Under the pieces are notes generated by a model. That model saw nothing but the letters and a program-made list of their open reading frames with translations. It was not told where the DNA came from and made no database searches. Of a stretch of 64,000 bases of DNA, positions 1-8,229 are shown in pieces. A program made the translations under genes and the position numbers. Source of the DNA: DAOUJI01 sp965197415 (GTDB taxonomy: Bacteria > Chloroflexota > Dehalococcoidia > Lucifugimonadales > JAGWBF01); NCBI GenBank assembly GCA_965197415.1, contig OZ240207.1:1674001-1738000 (forward strand), read 5' to 3'. How positions within the stretch are numbered: position 1 is the stretch's first letter; every line of letters starts with the position of its first letter.

Positions 1-173
1 TCTCTAGAGTAAACGTTAGTTGCTTTTTTAACCTTACCGTCCTTCCACTATCCAGTTGTTAAGGTGCACACGTTGTTCGAACCTCAATAATAGTTGACCC
101 CATATTCCGTGTCAAGCGCTTGTGCCTGCACAAATTACGTCAACTTGCGTCGGGGAACAGCAAAGAGCAATTC

Positions 174-324
174 ACCCCCACCCCAACCCTCCACCTAAAT
201 GGGGAGGGAGGGTCCGTCCTCCGCAAGGTCACAGCGGTTCCGAACTCCCTCACACCGTCGTTTCCCTGAAAATAGGCGATAACTGCCCCTTCTCCCCTGG
301 CGGGAGAAGGTTGGGATGAGGGGG
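174..324. repeat. Two copies of the CTCCCC/GGGGAG hairpin repeat (family B)
   Basis: The copies lie at about 174-213 and 286-324. The second reads as a C-run/T arm, a short CCTGGCG loop, then GGGAGAAGG followed by TTGGGATGAGGGG. Closely similar copies lie at about 5937, 24480, 31597, 44145, 44207, 50463, 52774, 52857, 58641 and 61195, always between genes. Function is unknown; mobility of a MITE- or REP-like unit is inferred. Confidence 0.7.
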
Positions 325-338
325 ATGGCCCACCAACC

Positions 339-372
339 CGTCATTCCGGCGACGGCCGGAATCCAAGAATCC
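339..372. repeat. Short palindromic element (family A)
   Basis: The core is CGTCATTCCGGCG followed by an inverted half GCCGGAATCCA, so it can fold into a hairpin. Related copies occur at about 6784, 31547, 55828 and 61781. Translated in one frame this family gives the familiar VIPAEAGIQ peptide seen in many spurious bacterial ORFs. Confidence 0.7.
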
Positions 373-417
373 TTGCACAAAGAGACAGGCCTCCGGAGCC
401 CCGCAGCGTGCGCCGGG

Positions 418-1218
418 CTACTGGCCCGTGAAGTTTGGCCGCCGCTTCTCCAGAAAGGCGTCGGCCGCTTCCATGTGGTCCTTGCTCAAGAAGGTGAGGG
501 CTTCCAACGCCAGGGACGTGTCCAGGATCTGGTTCATCTGGATGCGCAGTTGCTTGTTAATCGAAAACTTGGTCCAGCGTATGGCCAGGGTCGCGCCGTT
601 GGCCAGGCGGCTGGCCATCTGGTTGGCGGAGTCCATTAACTCGTCGGCGGGCACAACTTTGTTTATGAGACCAATCCGTTCCGCCTCTTCAGCGCTCATA
701 AGGTTGCCCGTCATCAGGAACTCTTTGGCCTTGGCAACGCCTATCAATGCGGGCCATATGATAGCCCCGCCGTCTCCGGCCACCAGCCCCACCCTTACGT
801 GGGGGTCTCCGACGCGAGCCGTGTCGGCTGCGATGATGATGTCGCAGAAGAGCGCCAGGGTGGCGCCCAGACCCACCGCGTCTCCATTGAGGGCGGCGAT
901 GATCGGCTGCTGCACCTCCAGCATGTTCAAGATGAGCCTGCGTCCATAGCCTGTGGGCAAGTACCGGAGGTCGGGGTTGGCGGCCCTCTGCTTCATGCCC
1001 GCGATGTCTCCGCCGGCTGAAAAGGCGCGCCCGGAGCCTGTCAGGATGATGGCGTGCACCTCCGGGTCGGCGTTCAGGTCCAGCATCACGTTCTCCAGCT
1101 CTTCGTGAAGGCCGGGGAAGTTGATGGCGTTGAGTCTGTCGGGCCGGTTGAGGGTGACCGTCGCCACCTTCTCGGAAACGTCCACGGTGAGGTCTGAGTA
1201 AACGGTGTAGTCGGGCAT
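418..1218 (-). CDS. Enoyl-CoA hydratase/isomerase (crotonase) family protein
   Basis: A 266-residue crotonase-fold protein expected to act on an acyl-CoA thioester in the cytoplasm. The oxyanion-hole segments are visible: GRAFSAGGD near residues 63-71 and NGDAVGLGA near 111-119. The frame is open for 43 more codons upstream, but the ATG at 1218 has a GGAGGACC ribosome site directly before it, and the family N-terminus starts there. Both glutamates that catalyse hydration in classical crotonase are replaced (Thr120 and His140), while an Asp sits in the AGDGG motif (Asp149). The reaction is therefore uncertain; an isomerase or another crotonase-type reaction is possible. It follows the formate dehydrogenase gene by 16 bases, probably in one transcript. 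Confidence 0.9.
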   Translation of the reverse strand: MPDYTVYSDLTVDVSEKVATVTLNRPDRLNAINFPGLHEELENVMLDLNADPEVHAIILTGSGRAFSAGGDIAGMKQRAANPDLRYLPTGYGRRLILNMLEVQQPIIAALNGDAVGLGATLALFCDIIIAADTARVGDPHVRVGLVAGDGGAIIWPALIGVAKAKEFLMTGNLMSAEEAERIGLINKVVPADELMDSANQMASRLANGATLAIRWTKFSINKQLRIQMNQILDTSLALEALTFLSKDHMEAADAFLEKRRPNFTGQ

Positions 1219-1234
1219 CCGGTCCTCCTTATGA

Positions 1235-2464
1235 TTATTGGGCCGACGAACCGGCGGTGTATTGGGCCGCCTCTTCCGAACCGCCTGTAGCGTCCCCTTC
1301 ACTGTATGAGTGCGCGCCCGTCCCGGCCAGGCCGCCTCCCTGGACAATCAGGTACTCGTCCCGGATAGGGCGTCCATCCAGCCAGCACTCCAGAATCTCA
1401 CGCACTCCCGCCGCGTATCGCGCCTGGGCGGAAAGAGAGGTGCCCGAAGTGTGGGGTGTCATCGCCTGGTTGGGCATGGACCTCCAGGGGTGGTCGTTGG
1501 GAGCAGGCTGAGGAAACCAGACATCTCCCGCGTACCCTGCCAGCTGGCCGCTTTCCAGGGCTCCGACGATGGCTTCCCGGTTGCAGATTTTGCCGCGGGC
1601 GGTGTTGACGATGTAAGACCCGCGCTTCATCTTGCCTATCAGAGCGTCGTTGAACATGTCCTCCGTCTCAGGGTGGAGGGGACAATGGATGCTCACCACG
1701 TCGCACACGCTGACGAGGGACTCAACAGTCTCATGGAAGGTTAGGCCCAACTCCTGCTCGACCTCAGCGGAAAGCCTATGCCTGTCGGTGTAGTGGAGTT
1801 TGACGTCGAACGGTTTCATCCGGCGCAGCACCCCCAGACCGATTCGTCCCGCCGCCACCACGCCCACGTCCATCCCTTCCACGTCGTAGGACCTGGAAAC
1901 GGCGTCGGCGATGTTCCAACCGCCCCTGACGACCCAGCCATACTGGGGAATATAGTCCCTGACCAGCGCCAGAATCTGCATGACTGCGTGTTCGGAGACG
2001 CTGACGCTGTTGCACCAGGTCACCTCGCACACGGTGATGCCCCTGTCGATGGCCGCTTGAAGGTCCACGTGGTCCGATCCTATTCCGGCGGTTATGGCCA
2101 TCTTGAGCCGGGCCGCCTTTTCTATGCGCTCGGCGGTGAGATAGGCGGGCCAGAAGGGTTGGGAGATGACCACGTCGGCGTCGGCCAACTCCCTCTCGAA
2201 CACGGATTCGGGGCCGTCTTTGTCGGAGGTCACCACAAATTTGTGCCCCCGCCCTGTTAGGAACTCTTCCAGACCAAGCCCGCCAGAAACCGAACCGAGG
2301 AGGTGGCCGGGATTGAAGTCTACGGAGGACGGGGAAGGAAGAGTCTGACCGTCCGGGTAGTGGGTCAGGGTTGGTATGGTGTCGCGGGCGTAGTTGGGAG
2401 GAAACCCCTCCACCGGGTCGTCATAGAGAACGCAAAGCACTTTTTGGGCGGAAGGGGAACCCAT
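1235..2464 (-). CDS. fdh: NAD-dependent formate dehydrogenase
   Basis: A 409-residue D-2-hydroxyacid dehydrogenase-fold enzyme that oxidises formate to CO2 with reduction of NAD+, without metal or other cofactors. It follows the well-known Pseudomonas/methylotroph FDH along its whole length. Using the usual FDH numbering plus six, the catalytic set is present: Ile128, Asn152, Arg290, Gln319 and His338 (in TPHTSGT). The Rossmann motif AAGRIG lies near 204-209, and Asp227 in YTDRHR favours NAD over NADP. The C-terminal RDEYLIVQGG...GTGAHSYS tail, diagnostic of FDH, is also there. The ATG at 2464 is preceded by AGGAGG. The crotonase-fold gene follows in the same direction. Formate may come from one-carbon or CoA-ester breakdown; a formate-THF ligase lies at 12.1 kb. 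Confidence 0.95.
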   Translation of the reverse strand: MGSPSAQKVLCVLYDDPVEGFPPNYARDTIPTLTHYPDGQTLPSPSSVDFNPGHLLGSVSGGLGLEEFLTGRGHKFVVTSDKDGPESVFERELADADVVISQPFWPAYLTAERIEKAARLKMAITAGIGSDHVDLQAAIDRGITVCEVTWCNSVSVSEHAVMQILALVRDYIPQYGWVVRGGWNIADAVSRSYDVEGMDVGVVAAGRIGLGVLRRMKPFDVKLHYTDRHRLSAEVEQELGLTFHETVESLVSVCDVVSIHCPLHPETEDMFNDALIGKMKRGSYIVNTARGKICNREAIVGALESGQLAGYAGDVWFPQPAPNDHPWRSMPNQAMTPHTSGTSLSAQARYAAGVREILECWLDGRPIRDEYLIVQGGGLAGTGAHSYSEGDATGGSEEAAQYTAGSSAQ

Positions 2465-2675
2465 GTGAGCCTCCTAAGAATATTTCCGCACATTATATAT
2501 CGAATCGCGCCAATGCAAAGTCCATTTGCTCGATTTGACGCAAGATTGCGCGGCCTCTAAAATCCTACAAACGGCAACCGAGCGTCCAACACCGGGGTAA
2601 GGCGCCTTTTCCCCCACCCATTCGCCTCGGACATGCCCCGTATGGACCGCCGGTCAGTAGGACAGGAGGCAAGAA

Positions 2676-5339
2676 ATGGCTTTCCCACGACCTCTTGAGG
2701 GAATCAGAGTCCTGGACTTTACGTGGCTTAGGTCCGGTCCCTGGGGCACTCGATGGCTTGGCGCCCTTGGGGCAGAGGTGATGAAAATCCAATGGACCTT
2801 CGCCCCCGGCCAGCGGGGCGTAGTGGTCGGAGCCGGGGGAGCTCCTGTGCCCGACCCCAACGTGAACGGCACGTTTGCCGACACCAACGCCGATAAGCTG
2901 AGCGTGACCGTCAACGTACGGAGTGAGAAGGGTTTCGAGTTGGTCAAGCAGCTTGTGGCCGCTTCCGACGTGGTGGTTGAGAACTTCACGGCCACAGTGC
3001 TGAAGAGGTGGGGCCTCGGTTACGAGGAGATGAGGGAGATAAACCCCGGCATTGTATACGTGTCTATGGCGGGGTTCGGGCACACCGGCCCCCAGAGCGC
3101 CTACATGATAGTGGGTCAGGCCACCCAGTCCCTTTCCGGGCTGACCTACCTCTCCGGCCTTCCTGGAAAACCCTCTGCGGGCTTCGGATACTCCTACATG
3201 GACGACACGGCGGGCCTCTACGGGACAATAGGAGTCCTGACGGCGCTTCACCACAAGAACGCCACGGGCGAGGGTCAACACGTTGACCTGGCACAGATGA
3301 TTGCAGCCGCCACCCTGACGGGACCTGCTTTCCTCGACCGGTCCGTTAACGGGCGCTCTGCCCGCCGCGAAGGCTACCCGCCCGGCAACCGCGCTGTATG
3401 GCCGGGCGTCGGAGCGGCCCCCAACTACCGGGCCCCCAACGTGGCTCCCCACAACGCCTACCCCACACTGGGCGGAGGCCACAACGACTGGTGCGCCATC
3501 GCCTGCTTCTCGGACCAGGAGTGGCAAGACCTGGTGCAAGTCATGGGAAGCCCCTCTTGGGCCGCGAACGGCAAATTCAGCTCGCTGATGGGCCGAATAG
3601 AGCACCAAGAGGAGTTGGACGAGGGAATCCGGGCATGGACTCTCGGCCTCAACAAGTACGACGTCATGGAGAAGTGCCAGCAGGCGGGCGTGGGGGCCAT
3701 GCCGGTGCAGAGTTCCGAGGACCGGGTGGAGAACGACCCTCAACTGCGCTCCCAGAACATGTACCCCGAACTGGACCACCCGGCCCTGGGCCGCAATAAG
3801 TACCAGAACGTCCCCTTCTCCATGTCCAAGTCCACCGTTGGGGTGAACCGCAGGTCCCCCATGATTGGAGAGCACACCGTGGAGGTCATGGAGCGGGTGC
3901 TTGGCCTGGAACATCAGGAACTGGTCGAGGGGTTCGAAGACGGCACTTTCTGGCCCGCTGAGTTTCCCCGCTATCCTCACATCGAGGAGGCGCTGGCCAA
4001 CCCCCCCAGTGTTTCCAAGGGGGTCTCCGGTAACGGGGCTTCACCTGCGGCTCCCGATCCCTGGAAACCCGCTACTCCCGGAATAGGCCCGCTGGACGGA
4101 GTTCGTGTGCTGGAGCTTGCCGATGAGAAGGGACAGTTCTGCGGGAAGCTCATGGGCGACCTGGGAGCCGACGTAATCAAGATTGAGCCTCCCGGCGGGG
4201 ATGACGCCCGGTCGATGGGGCCCTTCCTGGACGACGTGCCCAACCGGGACCGGAGCCTCTACTTCTGGCACTACAACACCTCCAAGCGGGGAGTGACCTT
4301 GAACCTGGAAACCGCTGACGGCAGGGAGCTGTTCCGAAAGCTGGCGGCTTCCGCCGACGTATTGCTGGAGACCCAAGCGCCCGGATATCTCCAGTCCCTG
4401 GGCCTGGGTTACGATGAGCTTTCCAAGCTCAACCCCAAGCTCATCATGTGCTCCCTCACTCCCTTCGGCCAGACCGGCCCTTGGCGCGACTACAAGGCCG
4501 GCGACCTGACCCATTTGGCCGCGGGCGGGGTCATGGCGTCCTGTGGCTATGACGCGGACGACGATCCCGAGCAGTCCCCCATAGCTCCCGGCGGTGGACA
4601 GGCCTGGCAAATCGGGGCCCACTACGCATACATCGCCATCGCCACCGCGCTGCTGGACCGCGACCGGAGAGGCGAAGGCCAATACATCGACGCTTCCATA
4701 CACCAGGCCTGCGCCTTGACCACGGAAGGCGCCGTGGCAAATTACATATACACCGGCCAGGTGGTCTGGCGGCATACCGGGCGCCACGCTTCAGCTCACC
4801 GGATCGACAAGGTTTACCGCAGCGGAATTTCTCATGCCACCAAGGAGGGCCATTACGCCACCACCGCATGGAGCGACCCCTTGGAACTGCCCGCGGCAAT
4901 AAAAAGGCTGGGCGACTGGATGGCTGAGTACGGCATGGCCGGAAACCTTCTGGATGGCGGGTACGACACACCCGAGGGGATTCAGGAACACAAGGCTGAC
5001 CTCTACGTGGCCATCGAAAAGTTCTTCAAGTCGATGCCCGGAAACGACCTCTGGCACGGAGCCGCAAAGATCGGCCTGCCCTGGGCATACATCAGGTCTT
5101 CGGACGAGATAATCGACGACGACCATCTCCGTGAAAGGGGCTTCTACGTGGAAGTGGAGCATCCGGAACTGGGCAAGACCTTCACCTACCCGGGCCCCGG
5201 CTCCGTATACAACGGCTCCCCGTGGCGCATCTCCCGTCGCGCCCCGCTGGTGGGCGAGCACAACGCGGAGATACTCTGCGGTGAACTTGGGCTGAGCAAG
5301 GCCGAACTCGCCGCCCTGGCCGAGTCACAGGTGGTCTAA
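2676..5339 (+). CDS. Tandem two-domain CaiB/BaiF (family III) CoA-transferase
   Basis: An 887-residue protein made of two family III CoA-transferase domains (about 8-400 and 473-880) joined in one chain; the family is usually about 400 residues and dimeric. Such enzymes move CoA between carboxylic acids in the cytoplasm. In domain 1 the position of the nucleophilic aspartate is kept (Asp176 in YMDDTAGL, before the TGEGQ motif). In domain 2 the aligned segment reads AWQIGAHYAY, with Trp644/Gln645 in place of the aspartate, so that half may be non-catalytic. An AGGAGG site precedes the ATG. It is divergent from the formate dehydrogenase gene. The substrate cannot be read from sequence. Confidence 0.92.
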   Translation: MAFPRPLEGIRVLDFTWLRSGPWGTRWLGALGAEVMKIQWTFAPGQRGVVVGAGGAPVPDPNVNGTFADTNADKLSVTVNVRSEKGFELVKQLVAASDVVVENFTATVLKRWGLGYEEMREINPGIVYVSMAGFGHTGPQSAYMIVGQATQSLSGLTYLSGLPGKPSAGFGYSYMDDTAGLYGTIGVLTALHHKNATGEGQHVDLAQMIAAATLTGPAFLDRSVNGRSARREGYPPGNRAVWPGVGAAPNYRAPNVAPHNAYPTLGGGHNDWCAIACFSDQEWQDLVQVMGSPSWAANGKFSSLMGRIEHQEELDEGIRAWTLGLNKYDVMEKCQQAGVGAMPVQSSEDRVENDPQLRSQNMYPELDHPALGRNKYQNVPFSMSKSTVGVNRRSPMIGEHTVEVMERVLGLEHQELVEGFEDGTFWPAEFPRYPHIEEALANPPSVSKGVSGNGASPAAPDPWKPATPGIGPLDGVRVLELADEKGQFCGKLMGDLGADVIKIEPPGGDDARSMGPFLDDVPNRDRSLYFWHYNTSKRGVTLNLETADGRELFRKLAASADVLLETQAPGYLQSLGLGYDELSKLNPKLIMCSLTPFGQTGPWRDYKAGDLTHLAAGGVMASCGYDADDDPEQSPIAPGGGQAWQIGAHYAYIAIATALLDRDRRGEGQYIDASIHQACALTTEGAVANYIYTGQVVWRHTGRHASAHRIDKVYRSGISHATKEGHYATTAWSDPLELPAAIKRLGDWMAEYGMAGNLLDGGYDTPEGIQEHKADLYVAIEKFFKSMPGNDLWHGAAKIGLPWAYIRSSDEIIDDDHLRERGFYVEVEHPELGKTFTYPGPGSVYNGSPWRISRRAPLVGEHNAEILCGELGLSKAELAALAESQVV

Positions 5340-5373
5340 GTCCCGGCTCACCCTAGCCTACGAGCGCTTGGAA

Positions 5374-5418
5374 GAGGCCCCAGCGGCTCCGCCTACAGGC
5401 GGCTAGCTCTGGGGCCTC
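5374..5418. terminator. Composite hairpin between convergent genes
   Basis: A 10-bp perfect stem GAGGCCCCAG / CTGGGGCCTC (5374-5383 and 5409-5418) encloses a second stem CCGCC / GGCGG with a TACA loop (5389-5402). It lies just after the CoA-transferase stop and overlaps the 3' end of the convergent DDN-type gene. There is no clear T-run, so a bidirectional terminator is an inference. Confidence 0.5.
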
Positions 5419-5837
5419 AGGACCATCAGCGGAATCTCGCGGGAAGTCCTTCCCTGGTAGACGCCGAAGACGGGGTTGCTTTCGACCAGGTTCGTCCATA
5501 GGCGAGTCCGCTCGTCCGGACCGGGACGCTCCGCCAAAACCGGAATTCGCCGCCGCTTTATCTGAATGGTTGCCGCAGGGTTTTTCTCCAGGTTGAGAAT
5601 CCACGCAGGGTCCCTGACGGCCCCACCGTACGACCCGACAATAAGATAGTTGGGGCCGTCCTCCATGTACCCGAGGGGAACCGTGTGGTTTCTGCCCGTT
5701 TTACGGCCTGTGGTGGTCAGCAAGAGAATGGGTATCGTATACCCGTCTCCAATTCTCATGCCTCCTCTCCAGCCGCCCGTAGTGCGATACTCCAGGACGT
5801 GCAGCCCTCTGCGCATTCGGGGTGACAAGAGTCCCAT
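5403..5837 (-). CDS. DDN-type nitroreductase/F420-dependent oxidoreductase family protein
   Basis: A 144-residue split beta-barrel protein of the deazaflavin-dependent nitroreductase (DDN) family. Members bind F420 or a related flavin and reduce enones, nitro compounds or quinones near the membrane. The family signature is clear: LLTTTGRKTGR near residues 39-49, then a TVPLGY segment, then VGSYGGAVRDPAW...NLEKNP. The start ATG at 5837 has a purine-rich GGAGAGGGA site. The stop lies inside the hairpin shared with the convergent CoA-transferase gene. Whether the host makes F420 cannot be told from this window. Confidence 0.88.
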   Translation of the reverse strand: MGLLSPRMRRGLHVLEYRTTGGWRGGMRIGDGYTIPILLLTTTGRKTGRNHTVPLGYMEDGPNYLIVGSYGGAVRDPAWILNLEKNPAATIQIKRRRIPVLAERPGPDERTRLWTNLVESNPVFGVYQGRTSREIPLMVLRPQS

Positions 5838-5936
5838 GATTCCCTCTCCGTCCGGCTAGTATTCAAGACCGACCTACGCCCGGACTTATTCTGTATAGTT
5901 CAGATTTCATCGTATCTCCGTAGAGGCGGCTCCTGC

Positions 5937-6034
5937 CTCTTCCCCCTGTCCGAGGGGGAAGATTGAGATGGGGGTTCTCGCCTCGCTTACCCGGTGCCCC
6001 CATCCTAACCTTCCCCCGTCCGCGGGGGAAGGGA
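5937..6034. repeat. Two inverted copies of repeat family B
   Basis: One copy (CTTCCCCCTGTCCGAGGGGGAAG followed by a GATGGGGG tail) and a second copy in the opposite orientation (CCCCCATCCTAACC leading into a CTTCCCCC hairpin) lie back to back in the gap between the DDN-type gene and the cupin gene. Together they could form a larger foldback. Confidence 0.7.
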
Positions 6035-6162
6035 CTGTAAGAACCGGCCACTAGGAACACGCCTACGTCTGAACAGTCGCCTCATTCTACAGCTTTTGAC
6101 ACCGGCCCAAGCGGGCGCTACCGTTTCCCCAATATGACGCAGGCTCAGAAGGAGGCGCCACA

Positions 6163-6624
6163 ATGGCTACCAGAAGAGTGGTTACAGGAACCAATGCTGA
6201 GGGAAAGTCCTACTTCGTGTACGACGGACCGACCCCCGGGACGCCTAATCGGGGAGGTCCGGTGGTCATCAACGAAATCTGGATAGACAATCCAGCCGAC
6301 CCCGACCCGACCTCATCCCGCGACCCCGTCGACCCAGAGGTCTTCCACCGGGACCCGCCGGAGAACGGCTCGGCGATACGCGTCGTGACCTGGCCTCCCC
6401 ACTATCCGGGACTGGACAGCGGCCCAGGATGGCACACCACTCCAACCATCGACTACGGCATAGTGATTTCGGGTGAAATGGAGCTGACGGTCGATGAAGG
6501 CTCCGTGATCCTCGGTCCGGGTGACGTGTATGTTCAGAGGGGAACAAATCATGCTTGGCGAGTTGCCGGCGACGAGCCGTGCACCATGGCCGTCGTCATG
6601 ATATCAAGCCCGAACTACCAATAA
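6163..6624 (+). CDS. Cupin-domain protein
   Basis: A 153-residue single-domain cupin. The second half carries the typical barrel: GWHTTPTIDYGIVISGEMEL (about 90-109) as motif 1, with a metal-binding-like H..T...D pattern, and a GPGDVYVQRGTNHAW segment as motif 2. This arrangement is common in small cupins with D-x-x-x-V-x-x-G-E in motif 1. The function could be an enzyme or a small-molecule sensor; no substrate can be assigned. The start has a good AGAAGGAGG site nine bases upstream. The gene stands alone, with repeat-filled gaps on both sides. Confidence 0.88.
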   Translation: MATRRVVTGTNAEGKSYFVYDGPTPGTPNRGGPVVINEIWIDNPADPDPTSSRDPVDPEVFHRDPPENGSAIRVVTWPPHYPGLDSGPGWHTTPTIDYGIVISGEMELTVDEGSVILGPGDVYVQRGTNHAWRVAGDEPCTMAVVMISSPNYQ

Positions 6625-7094
6625 GGCGGTGCGGGCGCCTTACCGGCGGAGCCGGGCCTTTGGGTTATGCCAGGCGCACTGCTTTCGTTTGCACTGGTCA
6701 ACGTTATACCAGGGGCGGGACAGAGGAACGCCGAGTAACTGGCGCCAGCCAGCTCACAGCCTCGTAAAAAGGCGGACACCCTTCCGTCACTCCGGCGGAG
6801 GCCGGAGTCCAGGGAACCTTGCAAGAACGCACGGCTCTTCTGGATTCCGGCTCCGTATCGGAGTACGGGGCAGGCTCTTCGCCGGAAAGACAGGGGCCGG
6901 GCCTCGGGTATGTCGTAGGGGCGACTGGCCAGTCGCCCGATCCCCCATTCGCGAATACAGTTGATTGAAATCCTGCCGAACCGCCTACCCCTGTTCACCC
7001 TGAGCGAGGCGCCAGCAGCGTCGAAGGACTCATCTAGGGGAGTGGGCCGGGCCTTCGACCGGCTCAGGCCGAACGGAAAGAGGGAGGCGCCCAC
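6625..7094. other. Gene-free stretch filled with repeat copies
   Basis: I see no real gene here. The stretch holds a family A element at 6784-6813, a degraded copy near 6838-6866, and two copies of a third family (family C, TCAGG/CGAAGG type) at 6995-7030 and 7049-7078. The last includes CTTCGACCGGCTCAGGCCGA, a form of the widely seen CTTCGACAAGCTCAGG repeat. Open frames across it encode translated repeats. Confidence 0.65.
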
Positions 7095-8201
7095 CTACTG
7101 GTTGAACGGCGGTTCAATCCAGTTCTGCTCCTTGATGTAGACCTGCAGGCGGTTGCTGACCGTTTCCAGGACGACAATGCGGCCTTCGTCGTCCACCTGC
7201 ACCGCCACGGGGCGCCGGAAGTACCTCTCCTGGGACAGATCGGCCCTCTGGCGAGCCCTCAGAGTGTTGACGTTGGCTTCAACCTTGGCCTGCTGCCACG
7301 GCGGGAGCCGGTCGGCGTCTCCCAGCAAAGTCAGCATGTGGCTGCCGTCGGGAGCGTATATCTTCAGGCAATGTGCTCCCCAGTCCGCTACGTACACATC
7401 CCCGTCGTTGTCTACCGCGACCCCCGACGGGCGTTGCAGCCGCCCCTCGCCTGCATCTGGTCCGCCAAACACGGCCAGGAACTCGCCGTCGGGCGAAAAC
7501 TTCTGCACCCGCGCGTTCTTCCAGTCCGCCACGTACACGCAGCCCTCTTTGTCGACCGTGATGCCCCAGGGGAGGTTGAACTCGCCCTCGTCGCAGCCAA
7601 GGCGTCCCCACTTACCCAGGAACTCTCCGCCTTTGGTGAACACCTGGACCCGGTGGTTATAGCTGTCCGACACGTACATCCGGTCGTCCTGATCGAAAGC
7701 CAAGCCCATGGGGCCGTTCAGTTCCCCATCTGCGGAGGTGTCCCAAGCCCCTTCCTTCTTCAGAATAAGGTCGAAGGAAACGCCGTCTCCAGCGGTGTTC
7801 GGCGCCGGGAACACCAGGTCACTTGACCGGTTGTCCGTGGGCTTCCCGGGCCTCCAATCACCGAGAGGGTTCCCTTCACAGTCAAAGACGTATATCTGGT
7901 TCTTGAACTCGTCGGCGACGTATACGTTTTCAGCGCTGTCGACAGCGATGGCGCTGGGGAACGGCCCTCGACCCTTGGCAAAGTCGTTCCCGCGGCTCTC
8001 CCAGATGAAATCCGAGTCGAGGTTGAGCTTGGTGATGCCCGCGCAGGAGACAAACTCCTCGCCCTTGTTTAGGACGTAAAGGGAGCTGTCGGCGCCCAGC
8101 GTGAAATCAGAGGGATAGAAGAAAGCCTCTCCGGCCAGCCCCGTGCCGCCAAGGCAGTAGCCGTAGTTGAAAATGCGGCCTTGTACGTATGCGGTCTTCA
8201 T
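7095..8201 (-). CDS. NHL-repeat beta-propeller protein
   Basis: A 368-residue protein made of NHL-type repeats with the recurring pattern P.gvAvD..g.vYVaD..n.rvq.F...G. Clear blades include PSAIAVDSAENVYVADEFKN, GPMGLAFDQDDRMYVSDSYN, LPWGITVDKEGCVYVADWKN and RPSGVAVDNDGDVYVADWGA. No signal peptide is evident, so the location is unclear. NHL propellers bind proteins, nucleic acids or ligands, and some are lyases or hydrolases; no catalytic residues stand out. It follows the DUF1800 gene by 28 bases on the same strand, suggesting an operon. The start has a GGGAGAGG site. Confidence 0.88.
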   Translation of the reverse strand: MKTAYVQGRIFNYGYCLGGTGLAGEAFFYPSDFTLGADSSLYVLNKGEEFVSCAGITKLNLDSDFIWESRGNDFAKGRGPFPSAIAVDSAENVYVADEFKNQIYVFDCEGNPLGDWRPGKPTDNRSSDLVFPAPNTAGDGVSFDLILKKEGAWDTSADGELNGPMGLAFDQDDRMYVSDSYNHRVQVFTKGGEFLGKWGRLGCDEGEFNLPWGITVDKEGCVYVADWKNARVQKFSPDGEFLAVFGGPDAGEGRLQRPSGVAVDNDGDVYVADWGAHCLKIYAPDGSHMLTLLGDADRLPPWQQAKVEANVNTLRARQRADLSQERYFRRPVAVQVDDEGRIVVLETVSNRLQVYIKEQNWIEPPFNQ

Positions 8202-8229
8202 GCCTCTCCCTTTGGCGCGTGGGCCGTCT

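Larger units (their letters stand above)
1..417. other. Gene-free left edge holding dispersed repeats
   Basis: I see no convincing gene in this stretch. It contains two copies of the C-rich/G-rich hairpin repeat (about 174-213 and 286-324) and one copy of the short palindromic element at 339-372. The first 120 bases are AT-richer and featureless. Short open frames here encode only translated repeat sequence. Confidence 0.6.

Noticed and set aside
1219..1347. N-terminal extension of the crotonase-fold protein
   Set aside because: The extra 43 codons overlap the formate dehydrogenase gene and do not look like a leader; the ATG at 1218 has a clear ribosome site.
2565..3980. A long open frame (471 codons) on the reverse strand
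   Set aside because: It lies antisense to the CoA-transferase gene, has no family motifs, and reflects the high GC at third codon positions.
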